64,000 nt of DNA from Aquatica leii. Taxonomy: Eukaryota > Arthropoda > Insecta > Coleoptera > Lampyridae. Both the position numbers and the translations under genes were made by a program. This document shows positions 1-13,300 of this stretch, piece by piece (position 1 is the first letter of the stretch; each line of letters starts with the position of its first letter). The stretch covers positions 24,813,533 to 24,877,532 of the forward strand of contig CM069439.1 of the NCBI GenBank assembly GCA_035610365.1, in the 5' to 3' direction. The notes beneath the pieces were generated by a model. That model saw nothing but the letters and a program-made list of their open reading frames with translations. It was not told the DNA's origin and did not search any database.

Positions 1-1289
1 TAAATAATTTTTTTTTAATTTGTATGTTTTACGGCTTTGACGATTCATTTGAGTTCGAGTGTAATTAAAGTTTTATGGAATTTGTTGTGTTAAGTCTCGA
101 TTTAGTGCCGTATTATTCTACTTTGCCTTTGACAGTTAACAATCTTCCGACGGACCATCGCAAATCTGTAGTCGCTCGAATTTTTGGGCAACATCTTCTG
201 GCGAGCTTTATAACTAACTAAAAATCCACCTACCGTAGCTACAAAAATTAAAGGTATTTATGACAAATCAAAATAAATTAAAAGTATACGTTTTCTTAAC
301 TTGAGTGCTTAAAAGCTTTAAATTCAAACAAAATAAAGTTTGTGACTTGTATTTTTCGCACCATTATTAGAACTATCAATTAAAGACACTCGCGGATTAT
401 TGGTCATTTTAAAGACAAACTGTCACAGCTTTATTTTTTTTGTTAATATCAATATCGACGTCAATCTTTCAAAATAAATAAAGACAGTAAAATTTAAATT
501 TTAGATTTTATTGTTATAGAATGTTTTGTTTGTAGTGTTTATTTTTTTGATTATTTTTTTTTGTTTTAATTTGTTCAAAGCCTTGCAAATTTAATTTAAC
601 TTAACGGTACATAACCAATTTGTTATATTTTGTAAATTCAGTTTTAGTCTATGTATTTATGCTGTTTTCCTTTTTTTATATATATGCTTTTCTTTTATTT
701 TATTGGTTTGTGATTTCATCTGAATTTATGCAATTGTTTTTTTCAATTTATTTGTGTCTAAATTAATTTAATAAATGTTAAATAGTCAATTTTGTAGAAA
801 AAGTATTTATTCTGTCGGCTTTCGCGCGTGCAAAATAATTTTAATATTACAGATTTTAGTGTAACACACTCTTATAAAAGTAAGTTCCATTTAAAGTATA
901 TTTAACAAGAGACGGTTTTTTAGTTGGAGAGATCCAAAGACCCTTTTTAAGCTATAAACCTTTCAAGTGCTTTTCCGTTTTTTTAATATTTGTTTTATTT
1001 TGATTTTACGTTTTGAGTTTTCTAATCAATTACGAATTTGTTTCAAAGTGACCTAAAACCGTCTTTATTGAGCACCGGCAATTTCTTCATTGATGTTACC
1101 TTGTCCAGGCAATTTCTTTTTAACAGCTTTTCCTTGTATTACTATACGTCAATTTTTGTTCTATCTAATAAGTGCTGCGGTATTCTTTAAATTTTTTTTT
1201 CTCATTTTTGTTTTGTTAATTTAATACGGTCAAAGAAAATACTTGCTCAATTGCGTAGTTTTAACAATTTTTTTTCAGTTTATTTTCAA

Positions 1290-1960
1290 TTTCTGATTTT
1301 TCACTTATAAGATACTACGGACTTAAAATGTAAGACAATTCTAAAACAAGTATAAATGCTTAAACTAACTTACACAGCTTGAATTTTTGCAGCCCTAAGA
1401 TAAAACTAAATTTTCATTTATAAGGCGAGTATAAAGGTAGGTTAACCCAAGTCTATTTTATAAAAAAAATATTAAAATTATTCTAATTTATATATGCCTT
1501 GCTACCAGTTTATATTTATAAAAATATTTTATTTCACTTTCAATTAGAAAATATAATGTGATGATGTTATTATAGTAAGCTAACTTTGAACTCGTTGATG
1601 GATTTGATAATTTTAGAATTGTAAATTAGGGTTGTTTCTTTTGACAAAGACACTTTTTTAGATGGATTTGATATTTTTTTTAGTTCATTTCAGATTTCTA
1701 AATTTTTACTTTTTAGATACGACGGAAATGGTAAAACAATTTTAAAACAAGTATAAATACTTACATTGACTTACACATCTTGAATTTTTTCAGCAGTAAG
1801 ATAAAACTAAGTTTTAAGTTTTAAGACAAGTATAAATGTGAGTTAACTCAAGTCTATTTTATAAAAAAATAATTAACTTTAATTTATTCTAATTTGTATG
1901 TGTCTCACTACCAGTTTATATTTTTGAAAATATTTTGTTTCACTTCCACTTAGAAAATAT
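1290..1960. repeat. Internal ~400-bp tandem duplication within array copy 1
   Basis: The block with the AAACAAGTATAAATGCTTA motif near 1343 recurs in diverged form near 1744, an offset of about 401 bp. Both are followed by the same order of motifs (GATAAAACTAA, AAGTCTATTTTATAAAAAA, CTACCAGTTTATATTT). Copy 2 has the block only once (near 3770-4000). Copy 3 shows a related partial duplication near 5590-5830. The duplication explains most of the length difference between units 1 and 2. Confidence 0.8.
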
Positions 1961-4900
1961 AATACAAGAATTTAATTTCATTCATATACTTTGCTACTAA
2001 TATTATAATTGCAAAAATAAGATTACAGAGAATACCGTAGTACCGTGTTCTCGATCTGTTTTCACGTAAAAACTAAGCAAAAAATGACAGGATATTTTTA
2101 TTTTTGTTAACGTTGAATTGCTTGCTATGAGAAAAGCAGTCAACAAACTGCTATTGCGTTTTGACTTATTTGAATTTTTGCATCTTTTTTCCACGTTATT
2201 GTTTTACTGTTATCCTCTTTTTTGCAAAGATTTACGTCACTGGTGTAACGTTTGAAGTGTACCGAGATGATAAAAGAGTTGATTTTCGTTTTCGGAAGTT
2301 AAGTTTCTCAAGTTACAAGACTTTGGAGTTACCTTTTTCGGGGATGTAGTTACTAGGGAGATTTCAGTTTGTGGGTAGTGATGTCCGTAGGTTTATTATT
2401 GGTTCAATAAAGTTTTGAGTAAATAAAATTTTTGTAATTTGTATGTTTTACGGCTTTGACGATTGATTTGAGCACGAGTGTAGTTAAAGTTTTATGGAAT
2501 TTGTTGTGTTAAGTCTCGATTTTGTGCCGTATTATTCTACTTTGCCTTTGGCTGTTAAAAATCTTCCGACGGACCATCGCAAAATCTGTAATCGTTAGAA
2601 TTTTTGAGCAACATATTCTGGAAGGCTTTATGACTAACTGAAAACCCAACTACCGTAGCTACGAAAATTAATGGAATTAATGGTAAATCGAAATAAATTA
2701 GAGGTTTACGTTTTCCTAACTTGTGTGCTTAAAAGCTATGAATTTAAACAAAATAAAGTTTGTGACTTGTATTTTTTGCACCATTGTTAGAACTATCAAT
2801 TAACGACACTTGCAAATTATTAGTCATTTTAATGACAAACTGTCACAGTTTTATTTTTTTTTGTTAATCATAATATCGACGTCAATCTTTCAAAATAAAC
2901 AAAGAAAATAATATTAAAATTTTTACCTTTATTGTTACGGAATGTTTATTTTCTAGTGTTTATTTTTTTAATTATATCTTTTTTATTGTTTTATTACGTT
3001 CAAAGTATTGCAAATTTGATTTAACTTAACGGTTCATAACCAATTTGTTATATTCTGTAATTTTTATTTTTGTTCTATGTATTTATATTGTTTTTCTTTT
3101 TTTTATAAGCATACTTTTCTTTTATTTTATTAGTTTGTAATTTCATTTTAATCTATGTAATTATTTTGTTCTGTTTATTTGTGTCTAAATTAATTTAATA
3201 TATGTTAAATAGTTAATTTCGTCGTAGAGCTTTTATTCCGTCGGCTTTTGCGCTTACAAAACAATTTTAATATTACAAATTTTAGTGTAACACACTCTGA
3301 TAAAAGTAAGTTCCGTTTAAAATATATTTAACAGAGACCGTTTTTTAGTTGGAAAGATCCAAAGACTTTTTTTAAGTTATAAACCTTTCTGACGCTTTTT
3401 CGTTTTTTTGATTTCTGTTTTATTTTGATTTTACGTTTTGAATTTGCTAATCAATTACGAATTCGTTTTAAAGTGACCTACAACCGTCTTCATTGAGCAC
3501 CGGCTGTTTCTTCATTGACGTTACCTTGTCCAGGCAATTTCTTTTTAACAGCTCTTCCATGTATTACTATACGTCAATTTTTGTTTTATCTAATAAGTGC
3601 TGCAGTATTCTTTAAAATTTTTTTTTTCTCATTTTTGTTTTGTTAATTTAATACGGTCAAAGAAAATACTTGCTCAATTGCGTAGTTTTAACAATTTTTT
3701 TTCAGTTTATTTTCAATTTCTAATTTTTCACTTATAAGATACTACGGACTTAAAATGTAAGACAATTATAAAACAAGTATAAATGCTTAAACTAACTTAC
3801 ACAGCTTGAATTTTTTCACCCCTAAGATAAAACTAAATTTTTAGTTATAAGGCGAGTATAAAGGTAGGTTAACCCAAGTCTATTTTATAAAAAAAATATT
3901 AACTTTATTCTAATTTATATGTGCCTTGCTACCAGTTTATATTTTTAAAAATATTTTATTTCACTTTCAATTAGAAAGTATAATGCAATACAATAATTTA
4001 ATTTAGTTCATACACTTTGCTACTAATCTTATAATTGCAAAAATAAGATTGCATAGAATACCGTAGTACTGTGTTCTCGATCTGTTTTTACGTAAAAACT
4101 AAGCAAAAAATGACAGGGTATTTTTGTTTTTGTTAACGTTGAATTGCTTGCTGTAGGAAAAGCAGTCAACAAACTGTTTTTGCGTTTTGACTTAATTGAA
4201 TTTTAGTAGCTTTTTTTCCCGCTATTGTTTTACTGTTACCCTCTTTTTTTGCAAAAATTTACGTCACTGGTGTAACGTTTGAAGTGTACCGAGATGATAA
4301 AAGAGTTGATTTTTGTTTTTGGAAATAAAGTTTCTCAAGTTGCAAGACTTTGGAGTTACATATTTTAGGAATGTAGTTACGGGGGAGATTTCAAATTGTG
4401 GGTAGTAGTGTCCGTAGGTTTATTATGAGTTCAATAAAGTTTTGAGTAAATAATTTTTTTTTAATTTGTATGTTTTACGGCTTTGACGATTCATTTGAGT
4501 CCGAGTATAATTAAAATTTTATGAAATTTGTTGTGTTAAGTCTCGATTCAGTGCCGTATTATTCTACTTCACCTTTGACAATTAACAATCTTCCGACGGA
4601 CCATCGCAAATCTGTAGTCGCTCGAATTTTTGGGCAACATCTTCTGGCGGGTTTTATAACTAACCGAAAATCCACCTACCGTTGCTACGAAAATTAAAGG
4701 TATTTATGACAAATCAAAATAAATTAAAAGTTTACGTTTTCCTAACTTGACTGCTTAAAAGCTTTAAATTTAAACAAAATAAAGTTTGTGACTTGTATTT
4801 TTCGAACCATGTTCATTTTTTTAATTATTTCTTATTTTTTGTTTTATTTCGTTCAGTCTTGCAAATTTAATTTAATTTAACGGTACATAACCAATGTGTT

Positions 4901-5956
4901 ATATTTTGTAATTTCAGTTTTAGTCTATGTATTTATACTGTTTTCCTATTTTTTATATACCTATACACTTTTCTTTTATTTTATTTGTGCCTAATTAATT
5001 TAATAAATGTTAAATAGTTAATTTTGTAAAAAAAATTTTATTCCGTTGGCTTTCGCGCGTACAAAACAATTTTAATGTTATAGAGTTTAGTGTAACACAC
5101 TCTGATAAAAGTAAGTTTCCTTTAAAGTATATTTAACTGGGACGGATTTTTAGTTGGAAAGATCGAAAGACCCTTTTTAAGCTATAAACCTTTCTGGCGC
5201 TTTTTCAATTTTTGATTCTTGATTCACATTGATTTTAGGTTTTGAGTTTTCTAATCAATTACGGATTAGGTTCAAAGTCTTCTCTGAGCACCGGCAATTT
5301 CTTCATTGATGTTACTTCGTTCGGGCAATTTCTTTTTAACAGCTTTTAGATGTAACACGATTGCTAAAATTGTATTACTATACGTCAGTTTTTGTTCTAG
5401 CTAATAAGTGCTGCAATACTTTTCTTACATATTTTTCCTCATTTTTGTTTTGTTAATTTAATACGGGCAAGAAAATACTTGCTCAATTGCGTAATTTTAA
5501 CAATTTTTTTTTTAGTTCAGTTAAAATTTCTAAATTTTCACTTTTAAGATACGACGGACTTAAAAAGGTAAAACAATTTTAAAACAAGTATAAATACTTA
5601 CATTGACTTACACATCTTGAATTTTTTCAGCACTAAGATAAAACTAAGTTTTAAGTTATAAGGCGAGTATAAATGTAAGTTAACTCAAGTCTATTTTACA
5701 CAAAAATTATTAACTTTATTTTATTATGACTTACACATCTTGAATTTTTTCAGCACTGAGATAAAACTTAGTTTTAAGTTATAAAGCGATTATAAATGTA
5801 AATTAACATAAGTCTATTTTATAAAAAAAATAATTAATTTTATTTTATTCTATTCAATTTATATTTTTGAAAATATTTTATTTCACTTTCACTTAGAAAA
5901 TATAATGAAATAGAAGAATTTAATTTAATTGATATACTTTGCTACTAATATTATAA

Positions 5957-6744
5957 TTAAAAAGCGGAAGTTGTGGCAGTAGAAATCTTCAAAAATTGCG
6001 CCATAAATTTCATATAAAATTTTCCAAAATTGCATTAAAAACTAGGAAAAGTGCAGTATAAAATATAATATAATTATTTTCCAATTATTTACATAAATTT
6101 CACTGTTAGTGCTATATGTTTTAATTTGCGTATTTACTTGTAATTGATGCAGTTAACTTAAGCATCTTAATTAGTGCAAAACGTCTCAAAACTATCAAAA
6201 ACTTTATAGAATTGAAAATTAAAAATGCTGATAAATAACATAATATCTCATTTGTAAGTTACGATATGGTAACACGCATTAAAAGCATAACAAAACTTTA
6301 TAAGATCAGATGATTATGATCTTACCACCGTTCGTTTAAATGAGTTAGACAATGTTGCATTTGATAAAACTGCACAATTCTGGTTTTCCATTGTTTTTAT
6401 TTATTTCTCAAAACATAGTGAATATTCATTTATTGTAGAATCAGTAGTATTCACCTGATAATCATTGCAGATACTCTAGTAATCGAAACGTAGTGTATAC
6501 TGCATGTTTATTTATTTAAAAAAAATAACTACAATGGAAGTCCAGAATTGTGCTCTTTATTACCGTTGTTGCCAAGAAACCCGGGAAAAAACTTAAAGTT
6601 AAAATACGTCTAAATGTAGAATTTAGTTGTAATTTAATGTTTTTTATTAAATTACAAGAAATTTGCATTATTGTTAAATTGCAATAACACCCAAAATTGC
6701 AAAAATTGCAGAAAATTGCAAATGCCACAACTTCCGCTCTTTAA
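5957..6744. mobile_element. Nonautonomous DNA transposon (MITE), 788 bp, inserted in array copy 3
   Basis: The element starts TTAAAAAGCGGAAG and ends CTTCCGCTCTTTAA. The terminal inverted repeats are 22 bp with one mismatch and share the core AGCGGAAGTTGTGGCA. It is flanked by TTATAA at 5951-5956 and 6745-6750. Removing the element and one TTATAA restores exactly the length of the empty site seen in sister copies (CTACTAATATTATAATTGC in copies 1 and 2), so the insertion is directly demonstrated. The interior is AT-rich with repeated AAAATTGCA words and has no transposase. Superfamily is uncertain; the six-base TTATAA duplication is not diagnostic. Confidence 0.9.
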
Positions 6745-8612
6745 TTATAAATAAAAAAACAAGATTGCATGCAATACCGTGGAACTGTGTTCTCGATCTG
6801 TTTTCACGTAAAAACTAAGCAAAAAACGACAGGGTATTTTTATTTTTGTTAACGTTGTATTGCTTGCCGTGAGAAAAGCAGTCAACAAACTGCTTTTGCG
6901 TTTTGACTTAATTGAATGTTGGCATTTTTTTTCCATGTTACTGTTTTTCTCTTTTTTGCAAAGATTTAAAAGTTTAAAGTGTACCGAGATAATAAAAGAA
7001 TTGTTTTTCGTTTTTGGAAGGTAAGTTTCTCAAGTTATAAGACTTCAGAGTTACCTTTTTTTGGGATGTAGTTACGGGGAAGACTTTAATTTGTGGATAG
7101 TGGTGTCCGTAGGCTTATTATGGCTTTAATGAAGTTTTGAGTAAATAAAATTTTTCTAATTTGTATGTTTTACGGCTTTGACGATTCATTTGAGACCGAG
7201 TATAATTAAAATTTTATGGAATTTGTTGTGTTAAGTCTCGATTTTGTGCCGTATTATTCTACTTCCCCTTTGGCGTTTAAAAATCTTCCGACGGACCATC
7301 GCAAATCTATAATCGCTCAAATTTTTGGGCAACATCTTCTGGAGGGCTTTATAATCAACCGAAACTAGCGTAGCTACAAAAATTTAAGGTATTTATGTCA
7401 AAACAAAATACATTGGGAGTTTATGCTTTCCTAACTTGAGTACTGAAAAGCTTTGAATTTAAACAAAATTCAGTTTATGACTTGTATTTTTCGCAAAATT
7501 ATTAGAACTATCAATTAACAACACTTGCGAATTATTGGTTATTTTAAAGACGAACTGGCATAGTTTTTTTTTGTTAATAACAATATCGACGTAAATTAAA
7601 ATAAACAAAAACAGTAATACTAAAATTTTTAATTTTATTGTTACGGAATGTTTATTTTGTAGTGTTTATTTTTTTAATTATTTTTTGTTTTTTTGATTTA
7701 TTTCGTTCAGTCTTGCAAATTTAATTTAACTTAACGGTACATAACCAATTTGTTATATTTTGTAATTTCAGTTTTAGTCTATGAGTTTATACTGTTTTTT
7801 TTTTATATATATCCTTTTATTTATTTTATTGGTTTTTTATTTCATCTTTATTTATGTAATTATTTTTTTCTTTTTATTTGTGTCTGAATCAATTTAATAA
7901 ATGTTAAATAGTTAATTTTGTAAAAAAGTTTTTATTCCGTCGGCTTTCGCGCGTACAAAACAATTTTAATATTACAGATTTTAGTGCAATACACTATGAT
8001 AAAGGAAAGTTCCGTTTAAAGTATATTCAACAGGAGCGGGTTTTTGGTTGGAAAGAACCAAAGACTATTTTTAAGCTATAAACTTTTCTGGCGCTTTTCT
8101 GTTTTTTGATTTTTGATTCATTTTGATTTTACGTTTTGAGTTTCCTAATCAATTATGGATTCGGTTCAAAGACAATCTCTTTTTAACGGCTTTTGCATGT
8201 AACACGATTGCTAAATTTTATTACTATACGTCAATTTTTGTTCTATCTAATAAGCGCTGCAGTATTTTTTAAGTTCTTTTCCCTCATTTTTGTTTTGTTA
8301 ATTTCATACTGTCACTTAATTGCGTAATTTTATAATTTTTTTTTCAGTTAGTTTCAGGTTTCTAATTTTTCACTTTTAAGATACGACGGACTTAAAATGG
8401 TAAGACAAGCAAAGATTTAAGTTTTAAGACAAGTATAAATATAGGTTAACCCAAGTCTATTTTATAAAAAAATAATGTATTTACTTTTTTCTGGCACTTC
8501 CAAACAAAATGACATTGATTTACTTTATCATATACTTTCCTACTAATATTATAATTGTAAAAATAAGAGTTTGTACCGTAGTACTGTATTCTCGAAAAGC
8601 TAAGCAAAAAAT

Positions 8613-9737
8613 CTTTGCGATCTTGTGCACAGGTAAAGTTGGAGGTATAGTTAGTTAAAGTTGACACAGGCTACAAAACAATACTTTTCTTACAAAATAA
8701 AAGGTTACATGTAGAAAAAATAAAAACGTACGCCGACAAAGCTGCAAGCAACTGCTACTTTATAATATTTTTTTAACAATTTCATATAATAAACCAAATA
8801 ACTTAAATTTTAATACAGTTTTTCGTCACGTTTCATGAACATTTATATGTTTTAAAAATTCATAGGTAGTAGATAAGTTTCTATATTATAAAGAAGTTTT
8901 ATATAAGTAAATAGATACTATCTGTGTATGTGGGATATTACGTTCATGAAAAGCCAAAGTAAAAGTCACGACCTGCATTTACATCTCATGAGCTACCAAT
9001 TTTTTTTTTCGCTGACATGGACCTCATGTAAGTCGTCGTCGACCCCTGGGGGTCGATATAGACAGCTTTGGGAATAACTGTTATAGAGTAGTGAGTCCAC
9101 GTATATTGTTTACTAAAATTTACATTGTTTGTGCTATCGGTTTTGGAAAATTAAAAAATATTATATTATGTTCACCATATACCAGTGTACTAATATAAGT
9201 TAAACTTTAAATAAAGATAAATTAAGCTACATGGTTTTAAATAATTTTTTTTTGTATTTACAGATAGATGAGTGCTGAAAGTTTCTACTACATTTTTCTT
9301 TAGTGCATATTTTTACTATAAAAATGACGCTTACACCAAAGGTACTGATAGGTTTTGTGGCGCTTAGTAAGTGTAGCATTAGAGAAACATCACAATTAAT
9401 ACATACTTTTATTGCTTCACAATTAATAATTGATGAACTTAAGTTAAAGAACTAGTTTAGAATAACAAACTTGAAGCGTAAGTCTTAACTTGAACTAAAA
9501 CTTTGATTTTGTTGTTTATCAACGGTTGCGTGCTATTCATGCAGATATGTTTTCTGTGGTTTCGACGGAAATGCATATTTTGTAATTAAATATAGGTATA
9601 GTGACAGGTAGCGCACATACTAAATGACGAACGACTTATTAAACAACGCTCTACAAGCTTTAGTTAATACGTTTTATTCTTTTTGTATCAATGCCTTTCG
9701 TTTTAAGAATAAATTTGGAACCGAGCGCCTTTTTACG
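8613..9737. other. AT-rich spacer between the array and the promoter
   Basis: No coding frame or transposon motif is recognised. It contains one short palindrome at 9039-9056 (arms TCGACCCC and GGGGTCGA around TG), possibly the footprint of an unrecognised element. Confidence 0.6.
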
Positions 9738-9930
9738 TGGGGCGGCTTCCTGCTAGAGGTCGATACTAATACATGAAAACAGTGAAGTTGAGCGCGCATT
9801 CACTTGAAATCTTGAGCATCGGGACGCGCTCCCTGACGGCGGCGTCCTGACGTCCAATCAGTATTGCGCGATCTGCCTTTCGTTGTCGTTGCTTGATATA
9901 AATACCGACATCGTATTTTAAAACGAGTTA
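9738..9930 (+). promoter_or_regulatory. CpG-rich RNA polymerase II core promoter
   Basis: This is the most GC- and CpG-dense stretch of the first 10 kb. In order it shows a GC box (GGGGCGG, 9739-9745), clustered CpGs (GCGCGC, GACGCG, GACGGCGGCG, 9790-9845), a CRE-like TGACGT (9848-9853), a CCAAT box (9854-9858) and a TATA box TATAAATA (9897-9904). A start site about 25-30 bases after the TATA box would lie near 9925. All elements are on the + strand with normal spacing, and an open reading frame with a signal peptide follows. The boxes are seen directly; promoter function is inference. Confidence 0.72.
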
Positions 9931-10267
9931 TCGTAAAGTTTCCGTTTCGGTGATTTATTCTCATTAATGACAACAACTATCGTGTTATATGTTATGTCGA
10001 TCTAAACAACGATTATTTATCGAATTTATTTAAATAAAAAATTTATTCGTGAACAGTAAGAAATAACTTCAAATTTTCTTGAAATTTACCGGTTTTTAGT
10101 TTGTTTAGTTTTTGAGAACATTGACACTTAAAAGTATACGTTGACATACTGTTTATGATTTATTAACCAGGTGTGACACATTGTAGTTTTAATATAACCA
10201 ACCGACGCTTAATAAATTCTTCGTCTTAATCGTTTTTTTTTTACTAACAATATGCGCTCAGTTGGTA

Positions 10268-10370
10268 ATGAGTGCTAAGTGGACGTGTATGAATACTTAC
10301 GTAGCATCTTCCATGGAGGTCCGCATAAGAAGACAGGTTTTGATCCTTGCCATCCTTTTTTACACTAAAG
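10268..10370 (+). CDS. First coding exon of a host gene; N-terminal signal peptide, rest of gene outside the window or unrecognised
   Basis: Three in-frame ATGs lie at 10268, 10289 and 10313. From 10313 the frame encodes MEVRIRRQVLILAILFYTK, a textbook signal peptide: basic start, then the hydrophobic core VLILAILFY. The earlier ATGs would add 15 or 8 residues. The exon ends in AAAG and is followed by the donor GTAGGAAA at 10371, leaving the codon split after its first base. The leader of about 340 bases has a short upstream reading frame (10252-10278); an optional leader intron (donor 10056; TACTAAC branch point and acceptor near 10261) would remove its start. The product should be secreted or a type I membrane protein. 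The gene is not recognised. Later exons must be joined by splicing over a very long intron. Confidence 0.6.
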
Positions 10371-13300
10371 GTAGGAAAATTTTAAATTAATACCTGTTTT
10401 TTAAAACCACATTACGCCTTGCCGATTTTGACAACTAAAAACATTTCCTCAAAAATATTATAATTTTCTTAACTTTAAATTTATAAATGTTTGTTTAACA
10501 AATTCTCTAACAGTTTAAAAAAATATGTGAAAATTAAGTTACAAAAAATTATAAATCAAAGTTGGTTAACAAAACAAAAACAATGAATTCTGAAATAAGT
10601 ATAGTGCCAGAATTCGCATTTTAGAATAAAGCTTACATAACGTTTAACTAAAAATATTTTGTGTACATGCCAAACTTTATATCGTGCACGTTTTTGATAA
10701 TAAATGCATTTACGTTTTATGCGTTTTCATCAAATGTATTATAGTTGCGTTACACTTACAACAAAACAAAATCATTTTAAGCAATAAATTATAACAGTTA
10801 AAACTATTAACGAATTGATTTAAATGTATTGCATTTTCCATATGCTTAATTGTGTTATAACGGAAGCAACAATAATTAATTAAAATGACAAAATCGATAA
10901 CAAAGTTTTTAGTTTAGAATGAAGTTGTTTTTATTGGCATCATTTGCAGGATACAAAATTATTTTTGTTATAAAGAAACTTTGTTACAAGATACTTTAAA
11001 GATTAAAAATTCAATTTATAAAAAACTCATTTATATTTGTTGTTTAGAATATTTGTCTTGAGAATCCTATTAAAATTATTACATATAATCAATATGAGCA
11101 TGCAAAGAAACTATTACTTTATAAAACTATTTCACTTTATAAAATGTCATTATTTACAGTTAAAAATATTATTCTTTTTTTTTTGGTAAAAAAATACGTT
11201 TTTTATACAATTGTAAAACCGCGTACACAACAAAGCATTAAACGAACACCTTTAAATGTGTTTATGAAATGTGTTTGTTCTAATAACAAGTTTAAGTATT
11301 TTATTTTTTAGGTTTATGTATATTGCAAAAGATATATTTATATTGTAAATTGTAATATTGTGTTTCAATACATACATGTCATTAGTATTCATTAATTAAC
11401 TAAAGTAGTATAAAATAAAATTTTAATTTTTTTAAGCTACTTATAGAATTCAATACATAAAAATTCATTTTTGAGTGACCTAGTAACGTAATGACCACAG
11501 CTTTTAATTTATTACGTAAACACCGTAAAATAAAAGTGCTTTTTGACAACTATAAGATGATTCTAAAAATCACGTTGTATTAAGAACATCAAAGAGATGT
11601 AACTTCTTAAGTGAAAACTTGTTCGTGGCGAAAGTTTTCTTAAAGATTGATTAGAACTTTATTCTATGCGTTGTTGAACATTTCTTTTGTATGTTTAATT
11701 AAAATCGAAAGTCATTTTAACTATTTTGCTGTGCGCATTTAATGTTGAGTATAAAGTATTTCAATGACTACTTTAGAAAACTATAAAAATGTTAATATAG
11801 AATTTATTTAAATGCTTTGTAACTTAATTAAATTACTGGTAGCTAATAACAACAAAAAACATTGCAAAGTTGTTTTACGTAAAAAGATTATTTATTTAAA
11901 ATAAAATGACAACAAACGTTTAAGATGGAATAAGTCAGTATTACTTTGTGGTTGGTATATAATGAAGATTGTATAGGTATTTCAAACTCTTTATCTACCT
12001 TGTAGAAAATCAAAAAGAAACCATGTCAAATAATATAATCAATCAAATTTTGTTGTTTGTTTCCCCTTTTCAAGAAGAATAAGTTGGAAAATTTTTACAA
12101 TTTCAATAAACATCTACTTACTAATAAATTAATTTTGCGGTTGCTTAACAATTTGTTATTTTAACTTATTAAAAATTTTCAAATTTATTTAAATATAATT
12201 TTAATATTAAAAAGATTCGAGTTAATATTATTTATATAATATTATAACAAACACAACAAAATTTATCTTAATAATTGGTAGAAAAAACTTCCAGTAATGT
12301 AAAGTAATTATTTAAAAATGAACTTTAAAATTTAAAATACGTAGAATGTTACAGATTATTAAAAAGAAAAGTATTTACTTTCATGTGAAATATGTGGATT
12401 ATGTACAAAATGGAAATAAAACGCTAAAAATATATTTACAAAAAAATTGAATAAAAACAATTCCTGTGGCCTGAAATAAAAATTTTTCCTGGTTTGGTCT
12501 AAGTCTAAAGTGATATTTGCAATTAAAATTTTTAGACTAGTCTATTTAAATAAATAAAAATTGACTTTTCATTTTAACCATGTGGTAAATGCTGTGATAT
12601 CCGTGTTTTCAAACGTCTTCATCTATTGCGTTAATTATAGTTCTCTTTAATTATTAGTCATCTATATAATAAATTGTTAGTAATATGATTACAGCAAATA
12701 CCAATCTTTATTCCTTCGTATTTAACTTAACAAAATGTACTTTGTGTTCTCGATTATGCTTATCTACGGTTGTAACCAAAACAAAACTTCTGCTAAATAA
12801 ACAAAAAGCGTTGCAATGTAAGAAGTAGAAATATAAATTTAGCTTTCTTAGAACTTAGTTCGACAGATTGGTTAATTTTTGTTTTGATTTCTTGAGTTGG
12901 CGCTGTTTGTTGAAGTGATTGTGTAAATTGCCTTCGATAAACTTTATTTTATACATCAAGATAATATTATTTTAAAGAATTTAAAAGCTTAGTAAAAGCT
13001 TGAAAACTTAGCCTGTAAAAGATAGGCTTCTAATATTAAACCTGACTTAATTATATAAAAGCTTGGATTAATTTTATTTAAAGCTTGGCTTGATTTCAAG
13101 TCAAGCCTGTGAATTACTAACTAAAAATAAATGTTTTTTATGCATCCAAAACTTTGACGTTTCAGTAGAAAATAATGTGCGCTTATTAGTAAGAGTTGTA
13201 TTTTTTATCAAAAAGGTTAATCATACTTGACACAATTGTTTAAAGTCTGCATTATAGTAGTTAACAGGTTAAATTTGGTATGAAATCTTGGGCTTTGTAC

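Larger units (their letters stand above)
1..8612. repeat. Tandem array of four ~2.0-2.4 kb noncoding units
   Basis: The same landmark (TGTATGTTTTACGGCTTTGA) occurs at 21, 2440, 4467 and 7162, and long stretches between landmarks align in order, so four head-to-tail copies are present. Spacings are 2419, 2027 and 2695 bp; the third falls to 1901 bp once an inserted MITE and its duplicated site are removed. Copy 1 is longer because of an internal duplication near 1290-1960. Copy 3 lacks about 140 bp near 4810. Copy 4 is cut off near 8612, after the CTAAGCAAAAAAT motif. Units end in a shared segment (for example GTCCGTAGGTTTATTAT, 2383-2399) just before the next landmark. No reading frame is kept in all copies. 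The array starts before base 1. It looks like a large-unit satellite or local segmental array; whether it occurs elsewhere in the genome is unknown. Confidence 0.93.

Noticed and set aside
2003-2194. A 63-residue minus-strand ORF with a similar partner at 6745-6936 (MEKRCKNSNKSK / MEKKCQHSIKSK).
   Set aside because: Both lie at the same place in tandem-array units, so similarity is expected from DNA duplication. The equivalent place in copy 2 (near 4060-4220) has an early stop, so the frame is not maintained.
5957-6744. Calling the MITE a piggyBac-type element because TTAA occurs at both ends.
   Set aside because: Using TTAA as the duplicated site leaves a 10-base excess relative to the empty sites in sister units; TTATAA fits exactly.
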